The notes: generated from the sequence alone by a model not told the origin. Shown: positions 25,732 through 36,115, numbered from the stretch's first letter. The stretch is 64,000 nt of DNA from Arcobacter venerupis (GCF_013201665.1 NZ_CP053840.1:2356001-2420000); one strand, 5' to 3'. Translations and numbers: made by a program.

Positions 25732-27615
25732 ATGACATATAAAAATGAAAAATCACTTGTAAACATCATTAAATATACCCCTTTAATATTTATAATCTCC
25801 CTTTCTTTAATTATTAGCCTATTTTTATATTTTGAAAAACAAAATGAGTTAGAAAAACAAAAAGAATTTATAAAAAATGAATTTATAAAAAGAAACCAAG
25901 AATTTGTAAAAAATGAAGTAGAAAATTTATATGATTTAATTCTTAGAACTCAAGCAAAAACTGAAGAAAAATTAAAACAAAGTATAAAAGAAAGAGTAAA
26001 TGAAGCAAATAATATTGCTATGAGAATCTACAATGAAAATAAAAATACAAAATCAAAAAAAGAAATTATTAAAATGATTAAAGATGCTATTGTTGAGATA
26101 AAATTCAACGATGGGCGAGGTTATATTTTTATTTATGATTTTGATTATAAATGTATTTTATTACCAATAAATAGAACAATTGAAGGAAGTAGTGTTTATA
26201 ATTTTCAAGACTCAAATGGCATGTATTTAGGTAGAGAAATTGTAAATAGTTTAAAAGGAAAAGACGAAGCTTTTTTAGATTGGTACTTTCCAAAACCTAA
26301 TGATTTAAATTCTTCTTTTAAAAAAATTGGTTTTAATGTTCACTTTAAACCTTATGATTGGTTTATAGGAAGTGGAGAATATGTTGTGGATTTTGAAGAG
26401 AGCATGAAAAAAGAAGTTTTAGAATATATCTCAAGATTAAAAACAAATGAAAATAATTACTTTTTTATTCTAGATTATAATAATAAAACTATTTTTCAAA
26501 AAGTTGACAATGTAGTTGATAAATCTTTTCAAAAGTTTACATCTAATGAAGATATTGAATTATTTGAAAGAATCTTAAGTTTAGCAAAAAAAGGAGGAGG
26601 ATTTGCCACTTATGATTACAAAATTCTAGATAATGAAATACCTCTTACAAAAACCAGTTATGTAAAATCTTTGGATAATTGGGGTTGGATTTTAGGAAAA
26701 GGTTTCTACCATAACTATTTAAATCATCTAATTGAAGAAAAAACTTTACAACTAAATAAAGAATTCAATAACAATATAAAAAATATTTTATTAATTACTT
26801 CTGTATTAACTCTAATCTTATTAATTCTTTCTTTTTATATTTCTAAAATATTAGAAAAAAAATTTCAAAATTATAAACAAGAGATAAAAAAACAACAACA
26901 CATTTTATCTCAACAATCAAAAATGGCTGCAATGGGTGAGATGTTAGGAAATATTGCCCATCAATGGAGACAACCACTTTCTGTTATTACAACCGTTGCT
27001 TCTGGTATGAAATTACAAAAAGAGTACAACACTCTTGACGATGAAACTTTTGATAAATCAATTGAAAATATAAATAATTCAGCTTTATATTTATCAGATA
27101 CAATAGATGATTTTAGAAACTTCTTTAGCACAGACAAAACTAAAAATAAATTTAGTATAAAAAAAGTTTTTGAAAAAGTTTTTAAATTAACCGGTGCTCA
27201 ATTTAGAAATCATGAGATTATTTTTATTAAAAATATAAATGATTTTGAACTATATGATTTTGAAAATGAATTTATTCAAGCACTAATTAACATTTTAAAT
27301 AATGCAAAAGATGCTCTAGAAAATAAAGATAATCCTAAAGTGATTTTTATCTCTACATATAAAAAAGACAATACAGCTTTTATAACAATTACAGATAATG
27401 CAGGAGGAATAGATGAAGATATTATTGATAAAATTTGTGAACCCTATTTTACAACAAAACATCAATCAAAAGGTACAGGAATCGGCCTTTATATGACAGA
27501 AGAAATTATTACAAAACATATGAATGGAACTCTTTTAATCAAAAATTGTGAAGTAGTTTATGAGGATATAAAATACAAAGGTATAGAAGTTACTATTGAA
27601 CTTACTATAAATTAA
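25732..27615 (+). CDS. Cache-domain sensor histidine kinase
   Basis: 627 residues: TM1 (about 15-32), a large periplasmic region (about 33-345) with two Cache-like repeats (GRGYIFIYDFDYKCILLP and PYDWFIGSGEYVVDFEE; then YFFILDYNNKTIF and NWGWILGKGFYHNYL), TM2 (about 350-370), a DHp helix with His410 in IAHQWRQPLS, and an HATPase domain with the N box (NILNNAKDAL) and GTGIGLYM. No HAMP or receiver. Cache sensors of this kind usually bind carboxylates or amino acids. No regulator is adjacent, so it is an orphan kinase here. AGGAA precedes the ATG, and an FNR-type box lies in the promoter. Confidence 0.9.
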   Translation: MTYKNEKSLVNIIKYTPLIFIISLSLIISLFLYFEKQNELEKQKEFIKNEFIKRNQEFVKNEVENLYDLILRTQAKTEEKLKQSIKERVNEANNIAMRIYNENKNTKSKKEIIKMIKDAIVEIKFNDGRGYIFIYDFDYKCILLPINRTIEGSSVYNFQDSNGMYLGREIVNSLKGKDEAFLDWYFPKPNDLNSSFKKIGFNVHFKPYDWFIGSGEYVVDFEESMKKEVLEYISRLKTNENNYFFILDYNNKTIFQKVDNVVDKSFQKFTSNEDIELFERILSLAKKGGGFATYDYKILDNEIPLTKTSYVKSLDNWGWILGKGFYHNYLNHLIEEKTLQLNKEFNNNIKNILLITSVLTLILLILSFYISKILEKKFQNYKQEIKKQQHILSQQSKMAAMGEMLGNIAHQWRQPLSVITTVASGMKLQKEYNTLDDETFDKSIENINNSALYLSDTIDDFRNFFSTDKTKNKFSIKKVFEKVFKLTGAQFRNHEIIFIKNINDFELYDFENEFIQALINILNNAKDALENKDNPKVIFISTYKKDNTAFITITDNAGGIDEDIIDKICEPYFTTKHQSKGTGIGLYMTEEIITKHMNGTLLIKNCEVVYEDIKYKGIEVTIELTIN

Positions 27616-27650
27616 ATTTTGATAGGATTTTTCCTATCAAAATTATTTTA
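27615..27650 (+). terminator. Intrinsic terminator after the histidine kinase
   Basis: A stem of about 12 bp (core TTTTGATAGGA pairing with TCCTATCAAAA), loop TTTT, then TTATTTTA. It begins at the kinase stop codon and separates it from the convergent chemoreceptor gene. Confidence 0.8.
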
Positions 27651-27684
27651 ACTTCTAATGCCCAAGATTACAAATTGGGAAGTG

Positions 27685-29985
27685 TTAGAAATTTTCCCAG
27701 TCCTCTTCATCTAATTTACTTGAAATACTCTTTTTTCTATTTGAGTTATTTTTATGTGTAAGTTGAGTGGTTTTTGTATTATTTTTAGTATTCATATCTT
27801 TTGCTTTTACTTCTTTCTTCCCTGCAAACTCTTTTTCATCTGCATTTGTAACAATCAATTTTGCTATTTCATCCGTAATTTCAGCTATATCTTGAGTTTG
27901 AGTTGCCACTGCTGCATTTTGTTGTGTTTGTTGATCTAATTGATTTACTGCATCATTTATTTGTTCAATTCCCGTTAATTGCTCTTTACTTGACATCTCT
28001 ATATCTTGAATTAAATTTATTGTTTGTGATATATTTTGATTTAATTGTTTATATCCAATTATCATATTACTAGCAATATCTTTTCCTTGATTTGCTTTTA
28101 TTGTTGCTGTCTCTACTATACTTTTTATCTCACGTGCTGCTTCTGCTGAACGAGATGCTAGGTTTCTCACTTCTGCTGCAACTACTGCAAATCCTTTTCC
28201 TGCTTCTCCTGCTGTTGCTGCTTCTACGGCTGCATTTAAAGAAAGAATATTTGTTTGGAAAGCTATTTGGTCAATTACTGTTATTGCTTCATTGATAAGG
28301 TTTACTTGATTGTTTATCTCATCCATTGAAACTGTTGTTTGATTAGCAAGTCTTTCACCCTCAGAAGCAGAAGCTGTTACATCATTTGATAGTTTAGCCA
28401 TTTGTGCAATATTTTCTGTGGTACTTCTAATATTACTTGTAATCTCTTCTAGTGCTGCTGCTGTCTCTTCTAAAGATGCTGCTGCTTCATTTGAACTTTG
28501 GTTTAATTTATCTACATTTGATAAAAGTATATTAGAACTATTTTCTAATGTTAAACCATTTGATTTATTTTCAACTAACATTCCAGTGATTGAATCACCT
28601 AATGTATTTACACCATTTGCTAATTTTAAAAGTTGTTGTTTCAGATTTTTTTTATCAATTTTATTTAAATAATTATAATTACTATATTGCTCTAAAATTT
28701 TTAACACATTTTCAATATTATTTTCAAGATTATTTGCCATTTTATTTAAAACTGTTTTTAGTTCCATAAGTGCTGGATTATCTACACTTATATTTAATCT
28801 TTGACATAAATCACCTTGTTCAAATTCTCCTAAAACAGCGATTGCTTCATCTATTAATTTTCTATCTTCATCTATACTTTTTTGTGTTTTTTCTATATTC
28901 TCATTTACTATTTTTGCCATTATTCCAAATTCATCTGTTGAATTTATATTTATTAATTGAACAGTTGGAGATTCTCTATTTAAGTATGCAAAAAAGCTAA
29001 ATAATCCATCTTTAAAAAGATTTAAAAGATTTGCTATATTCCGAGGAAGTGCAATGGCTATAAAAATTCCAAATACTAATATAACAATAGAAACGATAGT
29101 TATTAAAAATTTTGTTTCATCATTTAATTTTGCAACTTCTGGTCCAATTTCATCTTGTCTTTTTTTTAGTGATAATTTTATATCTTCTGCAGTTTCAGCG
29201 ATTGCAGGTCCAATAATATAAATTTTTTCATCCAAAATTTTATTTCTTTGATTTATAGTTTCATATATCTCATTAACACCATTACTATATATTTTTGTTA
29301 ATTCAATAATCTCTTTTATTTCTACGCTATCAAAATTATTTCTAAATTGCTTTACTTTATCTTCAAAATTCACAAACTCACTAAGTATTCGTTCATAATC
29401 ATTTTTACTATTTGATTCTAAAAATTTCATAGTATATAATCTACATAAAAGAAAATCTTTTAAAATTTTCGAATACTCAAAAGATAAATCTATTCTATTT
29501 TTTTCTTGATTTTTTAATATTATAGAAGTTAAGGCATTTTCGACTTTTTTACCATTAACATTCAAATTATTAGTAAGAATATTATCTCTTTTTTTCATCA
29601 GTTCAACAACTTGTAAAAAACTCTCTTTATACGTATCAAGTGAACTATCCATATTTTTTAATAAAAGGTTATTATTTGTATCTTTTATATCAGATTTTGC
29701 TTCATTTATAAAGCTTTTTGAGTTATCAAGATAATCACTAAATTTTTCTAAATCTGCACTAGATTGATTATTTATATAATTCAAAACAGATAATCTCATC
29801 ATAAGCATATTTGCTTGAACTCTACTTGCTAGAACGCTACTTTTTGCAATTCCTCGATATTCTGTAAAACCATCAGATGATTTATTTGTTGCATAAATAC
29901 TATACACTGCCAATAATACTATCAGACCAATAATCACAGAAAAAGATAGTATTAACTTTATCCTGATTGTTAAATTATTAAACAT
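27685..29985 (-). CDS. HBM-type methyl-accepting chemotaxis protein with CheR-docking tail
   Basis: 766 residues: TM1 (about 9-29), a long helical periplasmic region (about 30-285) with the length and pattern of a helical bimodular (HBM) sensor, TM2 (about 290-312), HAMP/linker, signalling tip [20 protein letters not shown], and a flexible Lys/Thr/Asn-rich tail ending DWENF. That last pentapeptide fits the x-W-x-x-F pattern of the E. coli NWETF sequence that tethers CheR and CheB; the other four receptors in the window lack one. HBM domains of known receptors bind organic acids, but the ligand here is unknown. AAGGA precedes the ATG. Confidence 0.9.
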   Translation of the reverse strand: MFNNLTIRIKLILSFSVIIGLIVLLAVYSIYATNKSSDGFTEYRGIAKSSVLASRVQANMLMMRLSVLNYINNQSSADLEKFSDYLDNSKSFINEAKSDIKDTNNNLLLKNMDSSLDTYKESFLQVVELMKKRDNILTNNLNVNGKKVENALTSIILKNQEKNRIDLSFEYSKILKDFLLCRLYTMKFLESNSKNDYERILSEFVNFEDKVKQFRNNFDSVEIKEIIELTKIYSNGVNEIYETINQRNKILDEKIYIIGPAIAETAEDIKLSLKKRQDEIGPEVAKLNDETKFLITIVSIVILVFGIFIAIALPRNIANLLNLFKDGLFSFFAYLNRESPTVQLININSTDEFGIMAKIVNENIEKTQKSIDEDRKLIDEAIAVLGEFEQGDLCQRLNISVDNPALMELKTVLNKMANNLENNIENVLKILEQYSNYNYLNKIDKKNLKQQLLKLANGVNTLGDSITGMLVENKSNGLTLENSSNILLSNVDKLNQSSNEAAASLEETAAALEEITSNIRSTTENIAQMAKLSNDVTASASEGERLANQTTVSMDEINNQVNLINEAITVIDQIAFQTNILSLNAAVEAATAGEAGKGFAVVAAEVRNLASRSAEAAREIKSIVETATIKANQGKDIASNMIIGYKQLNQNISQTINLIQDIEMSSKEQLTGIEQINDAVNQLDQQTQQNAAVATQTQDIAEITDEIAKLIVTNADEKEFAGKKEVKAKDMNTKNNTKTTQLTHKNNSNRKKSISSKLDEEDWENF

Positions 29986-30153
29986 GTTTTTCCTTCTTAA
30001 TTAATATCTATATTTCAAAATATTTTCCTTTACTTTAAACTATAAGCCTTTTTACAAAAGATAATTCATCTTCTCTTAATTGGAATTATTTCATATTTAA
30101 TTCCTCCCTATTTTATTAGTATTTTATTACTATTTTATATATGTAAAAAGTTA

Positions 30154-30173
30154 TTATCTTATCTTATCTTATC
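30154..30173. repeat. Tandem pentamer repeat (TTATC)x4
   Basis: Four uninterrupted copies of TTATC lie about 40-60 bp upstream of the likely transcription start of the gene at 30225. Such a short repeat can change copy number by slippage and alter promoter strength. Whether it varies is unknown. Confidence 0.6.
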
Positions 30174-30175
30174 TT

Positions 30176-30187
30176 CCAATTAATTGG
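30176..30187. promoter_or_regulatory. Perfect palindrome CCAATTAATTGG upstream of the RpoN-box/GIY-YIG gene
   Basis: A 12-bp perfect palindrome, followed by another CCAATT, lies about 27 bp upstream of the -10-like TAAAAT (30214-30219). That is around the -35 region, so it is a candidate operator for the downstream gene, perhaps bound by its own product. Confidence 0.4.
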
Positions 30188-30224
30188 CCAATTTATTTTT
30201 TAGCTTATTTTGATAAAATGCCGA

Positions 30225-31346
30225 ATGAAAAAAATCTCTTTTTATTTACTCATTAACAAGCTCTATTTGATGAGTTTTAGGACTTATTTAAATTATTTAA
30301 AAACAGATATTTTGAGTTCTAGCTGGTTTAAAAAAGCATGTAAAGAGAAAAAAATTAAGATTAAATTTTTATCGAAGAGCTACTTTTGTGATGAAACAAA
30401 AGATTATTATTTTAAGTATGAAAAGAAAAATCTTTATTTTTTTAAACTATTTTTAATAAAATTTGAATACCAACAAGAGTTAGAGAATAATAATCATTTA
30501 AAACTATTAAATATCAATATCAAAAATGAAACTATTTTTAAAGTTGTTACTTTTTTATTTTCAATTCAAAAGTTATTTTTAAAAACAAACTATTATTTAG
30601 ATATGAATATAATTGATAGAAAAATATTTATAAGTGAATATATTAAAAAATATGACTCTTACTTAGATACCTCAATACTATCAAAAATAATAAATAACAC
30701 TTCTTATATGAATGAAAACAAAATTTATAAACTGACTAATTTATTTCCTAAAAAAACATTTATCTATTCTTTATATATAAAAGAATTGATTCATTCTGAA
30801 TCTATAAAAAATGATGATAATTTAGTAGAATTATTATTTATTAAATATCATATTAAAATATCTAGAAGAACTGTTTGTAATATTAGAAATACATATCTGA
30901 TACCAAGAACTAAAAAAGAGAATTTAATTGATTTAACTTTACATACAAAAGATTTTTATGTTGAAAGAAAGAAATTAACTAAAAAAAATATTTTTATTTT
31001 AGAAAATGATTTATCAGGTGTTTATGAACTATCATCTGAAAAAACAATTAGTTATCCTTTTTTAAAAAATAAAGTTATATATATAGGGTCATCAAATAAT
31101 ATAAAAAAAAGATTAAAAACATATACATTTAAATATGCTCACACAAAAAATATCAAAGAGTTTATAAAAGAGAATAAAAATATCTACTTTAGAATAATCA
31201 GAACTCTAAATCATAAAGAATTTGAAAGAAAACTTATCAATTCTTTTATAAATATTCATGGAGATTTGCCAAAATTAAATACTCAAAGAGTTTTAAATGT
31301 CCCAAATGAAAATAATTATTTTAATAAATCAGGTTTTCCAGTATAA
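30225..31346 (+). CDS. Sigma-54 DNA-binding-like domain fused to a GIY-YIG nuclease-like domain
   Basis: 373 residues from the ATG at 30225 (an upstream TTG at 30210 is less likely). The middle (about 95-230) resembles the sigma-54 core/DNA-binding region: a segment like the IVxxQxxFF stretch (VVTFLFSIQKLFLKTNYYLD), then FIYSLYIKELIHSES and IKISRRTVCNIRN (residues 210-222), close to the RpoN box ARRTVAKYRE, followed by the usual Ile-Pro. The C-terminus has a GIY-YIG pattern: GVY (265-267), YIG (286-288), NNIKKRLKTY and a possible catalytic Glu in KEFERKLINSF. The sigma-54 activator-interacting region is missing. A -10-like TAAAAT ends 5 nt before the ATG. The last 31 bp overlap the convergent EAL gene. 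Confidence 0.7.
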   Translation: MKKISFYLLINKLYLMSFRTYLNYLKTDILSSSWFKKACKEKKIKIKFLSKSYFCDETKDYYFKYEKKNLYFFKLFLIKFEYQQELENNNHLKLLNINIKNETIFKVVTFLFSIQKLFLKTNYYLDMNIIDRKIFISEYIKKYDSYLDTSILSKIINNTSYMNENKIYKLTNLFPKKTFIYSLYIKELIHSESIKNDDNLVELLFIKYHIKISRRTVCNIRNTYLIPRTKKENLIDLTLHTKDFYVERKKLTKKNIFILENDLSGVYELSSEKTISYPFLKNKVIYIGSSNNIKKRLKTYTFKYAHTKNIKEFIKENKNIYFRIIRTLNHKEFERKLINSFINIHGDLPKLNTQRVLNVPNENNYFNKSGFPV

Positions 31347-32941
31347 AAACCTTGTGAGAAATCTACTCCAATCTCTTTTATGATTGAGAAAATTGTTTCA
31401 TCAATTACATATTCAGCAATTGTTTTAGAGTTGGTTTTTCTTGCAAAATCAACAATTATTTCCACGATTATTCTATGTCTTTTATTTGTGTGAATACTTT
31501 TAATTAAAGAACCATCAATTTTTATAAAATCAACATTTAGTTTTAAGATATGCTCAAAGTTAGAATAACCTGTTCCAAAATCATCAATTGCAATTTTTGC
31601 GCCAAGTGCTTTTACTTGTGTTATAAAATTTGCAACTTCATCATAGTTTTCAATTCCCTCAGATTCTAATATTTCAAAAACTATTCGTGAAGCTGTATTT
31701 GTATTTATAATTGTATGAATAATTTCTTGTACTGTAGTTGCATCTTGAATATCATCTATTGATAAATTTACAGAAAAACTCTCTTTTCTATTTTTAAAGG
31801 TATTACAAGATTGATGAATAACCTCTTTTGTAATGTGAGAATAGAGTTTTGTTTTTTTAGCAATTTTTAGAAAATCTAAAGGGGGAATTATTTGATTATC
31901 TTTATCAACCATTCTAACTAATGTTTCGTATTTATTAATTTCACCTGTTTGAACATCCATAATTGGTTGATAATGACAAATAATTCTATCATCTAAAAGT
32001 GCTTCTCTTATTGAAGTTGCAATTGCAAGATTTTGTTTATATTTTTGTTCAATATTTGCATTTTCTTCATAAATTGAAACTTTTATTTTTTGCTCTCTTG
32101 CATAATTAATAGCAATATCAGCTTTTGTAAGTAGTTTATCTTTTACTTTTGCAATTCCTGCAGAAAATTGAATATGAATAGTTTCATCTTCAATATGAAA
32201 TAGTTCTTCTTCAAATAAAGCTAAAAGATGCTCAATATTATGTTTTATATTTTCAACTGAAATATTTTCATAATATAAAATTGCGAATTCATCTCCATCA
32301 ATTCTATATGGTTTTAAATCCAAACTTAAAAACCATTTTGAAATATCTTGTAAAATTTTATCTCCACTTTCCACACCAAAAAAATCATTTATTACTTTAA
32401 ATTCATCAATATTAAAAATTACACATGCTGTTGGTGCTTTTTCATTAATATCCAAAATTATCTTTTGTCTATTTGGTAAATTTGTTAATTGATCATAATA
32501 GGCTAATTCTTCATTTTTCTTTTCTAATAAAACTTGTGCTGTAATATCTCTTCCACTTCCAATAGTTCCAATTAATTTCCCATTTTCATCATGTAAAGGA
32601 GCTTTATGAACTTCAAGATATACGAGTTTTCCTTTGATATTTCCATACTCTTCAAAAATCATAGGTTTCATTTGCTCAATTACCACATAATCAGAATTAA
32701 AACATAACTCTCCAAAAGTATGCCATTGTTTATTTTGTGGGTGTTTTTCTCTTTCTCTTTGGGCAAAAAAAACATCTTTTTGTCCAACTACTTCTTCTGG
32801 ATTTGCCATTAATAATTTATTACAAATTGCATCATTTGCATACAAATATCTACCTTCTAAATCTTTTGCCCACAACATATCTGGTAAATGTTTTGATATA
32901 AGTTTCAAAAAGTTTGCAGCTTGGGGAAGAGTTAAATCCAT
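31316..32941 (-). CDS. PAS-GGDEF-EAL protein, probable c-di-GMP phosphodiesterase
   Basis: 541 residues: PAS (about 8-130, LPDMLWAKDLEGRYLYAND), GGDEF (about 145-290) with the catalytic motif changed to DGDEF in YRIDGDEFAIL, and EAL (about 305-535) with ETLVRM, NLSIDDI, FEILESEGIE, IDDFGTGYSNFEHI, KIDGSLIK and SQGFYTGKP. Metal and substrate residues of the EAL domain appear present, so c-di-GMP hydrolysis is likely. The GGDEF half may be a regulatory GTP-binding domain or retain weak cyclase activity. AAGGA precedes the ATG. The 3' end overlaps the convergent gene by 31 bp. Confidence 0.9.
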   Translation of the reverse strand: MDLTLPQAANFLKLISKHLPDMLWAKDLEGRYLYANDAICNKLLMANPEEVVGQKDVFFAQREREKHPQNKQWHTFGELCFNSDYVVIEQMKPMIFEEYGNIKGKLVYLEVHKAPLHDENGKLIGTIGSGRDITAQVLLEKKNEELAYYDQLTNLPNRQKIILDINEKAPTACVIFNIDEFKVINDFFGVESGDKILQDISKWFLSLDLKPYRIDGDEFAILYYENISVENIKHNIEHLLALFEEELFHIEDETIHIQFSAGIAKVKDKLLTKADIAINYAREQKIKVSIYEENANIEQKYKQNLAIATSIREALLDDRIICHYQPIMDVQTGEINKYETLVRMVDKDNQIIPPLDFLKIAKKTKLYSHITKEVIHQSCNTFKNRKESFSVNLSIDDIQDATTVQEIIHTIINTNTASRIVFEILESEGIENYDEVANFITQVKALGAKIAIDDFGTGYSNFEHILKLNVDFIKIDGSLIKSIHTNKRHRIIVEIIVDFARKTNSKTIAEYVIDETIFSIIKEIGVDFSQGFYTGKPDLLK

Positions 32942-33119
32942 AGAATTTCCTTGAAAAAGTTATAAAATATTCATATATAAGTATTCTATCAAATTATTTT
33001 ATTTTTTATCTTAATATTAATATAATTATTATTTAATTAAGATATTAAATAAAATCCCTTAAATTGGCAACTTCTTCAATTATTATAATTAGCGATTTCT
33101 TATTTTCTTACATTATATT

Positions 33120-34916
33120 CTATTGTTTTGTATTTTTCATATTGTTTAATTCTACAAATAACTCGTCTAATATATTTTCTATTTCAACGGATGTAGTTAA
33201 TATATTTTTTTCATCTCTTTGTTTTATTGCTAAACCATAATATGAAAGTTTTGTATCTAGTTGAACTGTTTTTTCTTTTATTTTATCTAAAGATAAAGTG
33301 TTAACTTTTCCTTTTGATTCATATTTTTTTATAAATATATCTATATTTTTTCTATTTTCAACATCTATATTTATATCTTTACTATTATTATTTACTTGAT
33401 TTAAAATAGCTTGTTTATATTTTGCATAATCTATTTTTACATTGTTTATCTCTTGAACTAAATCAAAATCTGAAATTCTATTTTCCACACTTTTATCATA
33501 TTTATTTAATGCGGCAGCTTTTATCATACTTTTTGCCACGTCATTAGTTTGAGTTGCAAGTTCTTTTGTTTTTGTTGCCATATTTGCATTTTCTTGAGTT
33601 ATATGATCAAGTCTATTCATCGTTTCACTTATTTGTGAAATATTTTGCATTTGAATTTCATTTGATTTTGCAACATCATCAATGATTACTGTATTTTCTT
33701 GAATCATTGAAGCTAGTTTTTCAAAACTATTTTTCATCTCTTGTGAATAATTTTTACCATCTATTGATTTTAAATTTGCAACTTCAACAAGATGTTTTAT
33801 CTGTTTTGCAGCATCGGCACTTCTGTTTGCAAGATTTCGCACTTCTGCTGCAACTACTGCAAATCCCTTTCCAGCTTCACCAGCAGTTGCTGCTTCAACG
33901 GCTGCATTTAAAGATAAGATATTTGTTTGAAATGCAATTTGGTCAATAATTGTAATTGCTTCTTGAATAGCACTTGTTGAATCATTTATCTCAAGCATTG
34001 ATTTTTCAGTATTTTCAACTAACTTAATTCCCTCATTTGCATAGTTTTTTGTTTTTGTGGCAATTTCTAACATGTTTTTAGCTTTTACTGAAGTATCTGC
34101 AATATTTGATGTAATCTCAGCAACTGCTGCGCTTGTCTCTTCAAGTGATGCTGCTTGATTAATAGTAGCATTATGTAAACTACTAACTAAGGCTAAAAGT
34201 TGATTTGATTTTTCATCTAAAACATATCCATTTTTATTTATCATTGCTAAAAACTCAGATACATTTGTTCCAATCATATTTAAACATCTTAAAAGTGTAT
34301 TTACAATTGCTCCAATATCACTTTTATCAGCTTTTATCTCAAAATTTCCATTTGCATAACTAAGTGATGTAATAAATGAATTAACAATATTTTCCCTTAA
34401 AGAGTCAATCATATGGTTAAAATTATCTTTTAATTCATTTATGTAAACATTATTTGCATTCCCATTTATTCGATAAACTAAAAAACCTTTCCCTATCATT
34501 TTTGATACAAATTTTGCTTCACTTATAACTTCATTATCAATTGCAAGCCCATCTTTTATTTTTTGAATATTTTGATTTAATTCTTGTGCCATTTCACCTA
34601 AATGGTCATTTGAATTTAAATCAATCATATCAAGATTTTTTTCCGTTGAAGTAAGATAGTTAAAAAATCGGCTAAGTCCTGATTTTATTGTCAATATAGA
34701 GTTATTAATATTGTTTGAAATTGATACAAACAAAAAAAGTGTAATTAAAATTACAAGTAGTACAAATATTACTATAAAAATTGATTTATTATCAAAATCA
34801 CCTAATAACATCTGATTTATATAAAGTACTGAAATTAATAAAAATCCCAGAAAAGGGAATGTTATTAAAAATATTAATTTCGTTTTTAAACTAAGTTTGT
34901 CCAACAAACTTTTCAT
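33120..34916 (-). CDS. Methyl-accepting chemotaxis protein with C-terminal CZB-like extension
   Basis: 598 residues: two close helices (about 12-32 and 41-62) with almost no periplasmic loop, a long linker, signalling tip [20 protein letters not shown], and an extra C-terminal region of about 120 residues. The extension has the helical pattern of a CZB zinc-binding domain ([39 protein letters not shown]), but the usual His and Cys ligands are absent (KIDY where KIDH is common). Sensing is probably cytoplasmic or via partners. It starts 2 bp after the stop of the EAL gene at 34919, so they form an operon linking c-di-GMP and chemotaxis. Confidence 0.88.
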   Translation of the reverse strand: MKSLLDKLSLKTKLIFLITFPFLGFLLISVLYINQMLLGDFDNKSIFIVIFVLLVILITLFLFVSISNNINNSILTIKSGLSRFFNYLTSTEKNLDMIDLNSNDHLGEMAQELNQNIQKIKDGLAIDNEVISEAKFVSKMIGKGFLVYRINGNANNVYINELKDNFNHMIDSLRENIVNSFITSLSYANGNFEIKADKSDIGAIVNTLLRCLNMIGTNVSEFLAMINKNGYVLDEKSNQLLALVSSLHNATINQAASLEETSAAVAEITSNIADTSVKAKNMLEIATKTKNYANEGIKLVENTEKSMLEINDSTSAIQEAITIIDQIAFQTNILSLNAAVEAATAGEAGKGFAVVAAEVRNLANRSADAAKQIKHLVEVANLKSIDGKNYSQEMKNSFEKLASMIQENTVIIDDVAKSNEIQMQNISQISETMNRLDHITQENANMATKTKELATQTNDVAKSMIKAAALNKYDKSVENRISDFDLVQEINNVKIDYAKYKQAILNQVNNNSKDINIDVENRKNIDIFIKKYESKGKVNTLSLDKIKEKTVQLDTKLSYYGLAIKQRDEKNILTTSVEIENILDELFVELNNMKNTKQ

Positions 34917-34918
34917 GA

Positions 34919-36115
34919 TTAATTCCTTTTAATTATTATGTCTAAACATATTATGTAAGATTCATTTTCTAATTCAAATTTTTTAGCAAATGTTTTACAT
35001 ATATTTCCACTGGCATATGAGATATATTTTTCACTTAAAAATATCCCTTGTTTTGACTCCAAAGTTATGTAGTAATACTCTTTTAGATAATGTTCATCGC
35101 CATTTTTAGATGGTTTGAAACGGTCATTAATACTTTTTATACTTGTATCATGTACTTGTTTTGATGTTTTTACATCTATTAAATATATGGCTTCTAAAGT
35201 AGAATAATTATCTAACTCTTTTCCAATAATATTTTTTGCATTTTCAATATAATTAAATTGTTCAATGATTTTATCTGAGACTAAATTATAATTATTTACC
35301 AAATCTCTTTTTTTATTTATTGAATCAATTGTTCTTTGCTTAAATATATTCCCTATTTCAGCAATTTTTGACAAAATTTTATTTTCTTCATTACTATCTA
35401 ATTCATTAATTGCTTTAGAAAAATAGTAACCTTGAAAAAGATTTACATTTGATTTCATTGAAAGACAAATTGGATCTTCATCTTCTACGCCTTCTGCTAA
35501 AACTGTAATTCCTGAATTGTGACTCATTTTAATTATTGCTTTTACTATCTCTTTATTTATTTGATTATTTCGTATATTTCTAAATAGTGATTTATCAATT
35601 TTTATTAAATCAGGTTTTATTAAATTAATCCTATCAAAAGTAGAGTTCCCCGTTCCAAAATCATCTAAAGCTATTGCAAATCCCAACTCTTTATAATAAA
35701 GACAAAAGTCTTCTAAAGCTTGAGTATTTGCTATTTCATCCTCTTTTATTTCAATTACAAAATTTTTGTAAGGAATTACAATATCATCAATTGTTTCAAC
35801 AAAACAATAGTTTCTCAGATTTTTATCAAAAGTATTTATTAGTGAAGATTCAAAATTTAGAAATAGTAATAAGTCATTATTTTTCAAATAATATTGTTTA
35901 AATTTTTCTATAGCTTTATTTCTTGTTAATATATCTAATTCTAAACTCAAATTTGATTCCAATGCTAAAGCAAAAAGTTCATAAGGAGGTATAGTTTTCC
36001 CTTGATATGTACATCTAGTTAGTGCTTCAAAGGCATATATTTTTTTAGTTCGTATTGATACAATTGGTTGAAAATAGATTTCAACTAATTCTTTTTCTAT
36101 TATTTCTCTTATCAT
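34919..36115 (-). CDS. EAL-domain c-di-GMP phosphodiesterase with C-terminal sensory-like domain
   Basis: 398 residues. An N-terminal EAL domain (about 1-235) has a complete set of motifs: [42 protein letters not shown] and FQGYYFSK. The C-terminal domain (about 240-398; [16 protein letters not shown] and [14 protein letters not shown]) looks like a PAS/Cache-type fold, as in YkuI-like proteins, and may sense a ligand. There is no signal peptide or TM. The chemoreceptor at 33120 begins 2 bp downstream. The start at 36115 has only a weak ribosome site (AAAG). Confidence 0.9.
   Translation of the reverse strand: MIREIIEKELVEIYFQPIVSIRTKKIYAFEALTRCTYQGKTIPPYELFALALESNLSLELDILTRNKAIEKFKQYYLKNNDLLLFLNFESSLINTFDKNLRNYCFVETIDDIVIPYKNFVIEIKEDEIANTQALEDFCLYYKELGFAIALDDFGTGNSTFDRINLIKPDLIKIDKSLFRNIRNNQINKEIVKAIIKMSHNSGITVLAEGVEDEDPICLSMKSNVNLFQGYYFSKAINELDSNEENKILSKIAEIGNIFKQRTIDSINKKRDLVNNYNLVSDKIIEQFNYIENAKNIIGKELDNYSTLEAIYLIDVKTSKQVHDTSIKSINDRFKPSKNGDEHYLKEYYYITLESKQGIFLSEKYISYASGNICKTFAKKFELENESYIICLDIIIKRN

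Noticed and set aside
30210-30224. TTG at 30210 as the start of the RpoN-box/GIY-YIG gene
   Set aside because: It lies upstream of and within the TTGATAAAAT -10-like element, so it would not be in the mRNA; ATG at 30225 is preferred.
31316-32941. Possible active diguanylate cyclase in the PAS-GGDEF-EAL protein
   Set aside because: The motif is DGDEF rather than GGDEF and the EAL domain looks complete, so phosphodiesterase is the safer call.
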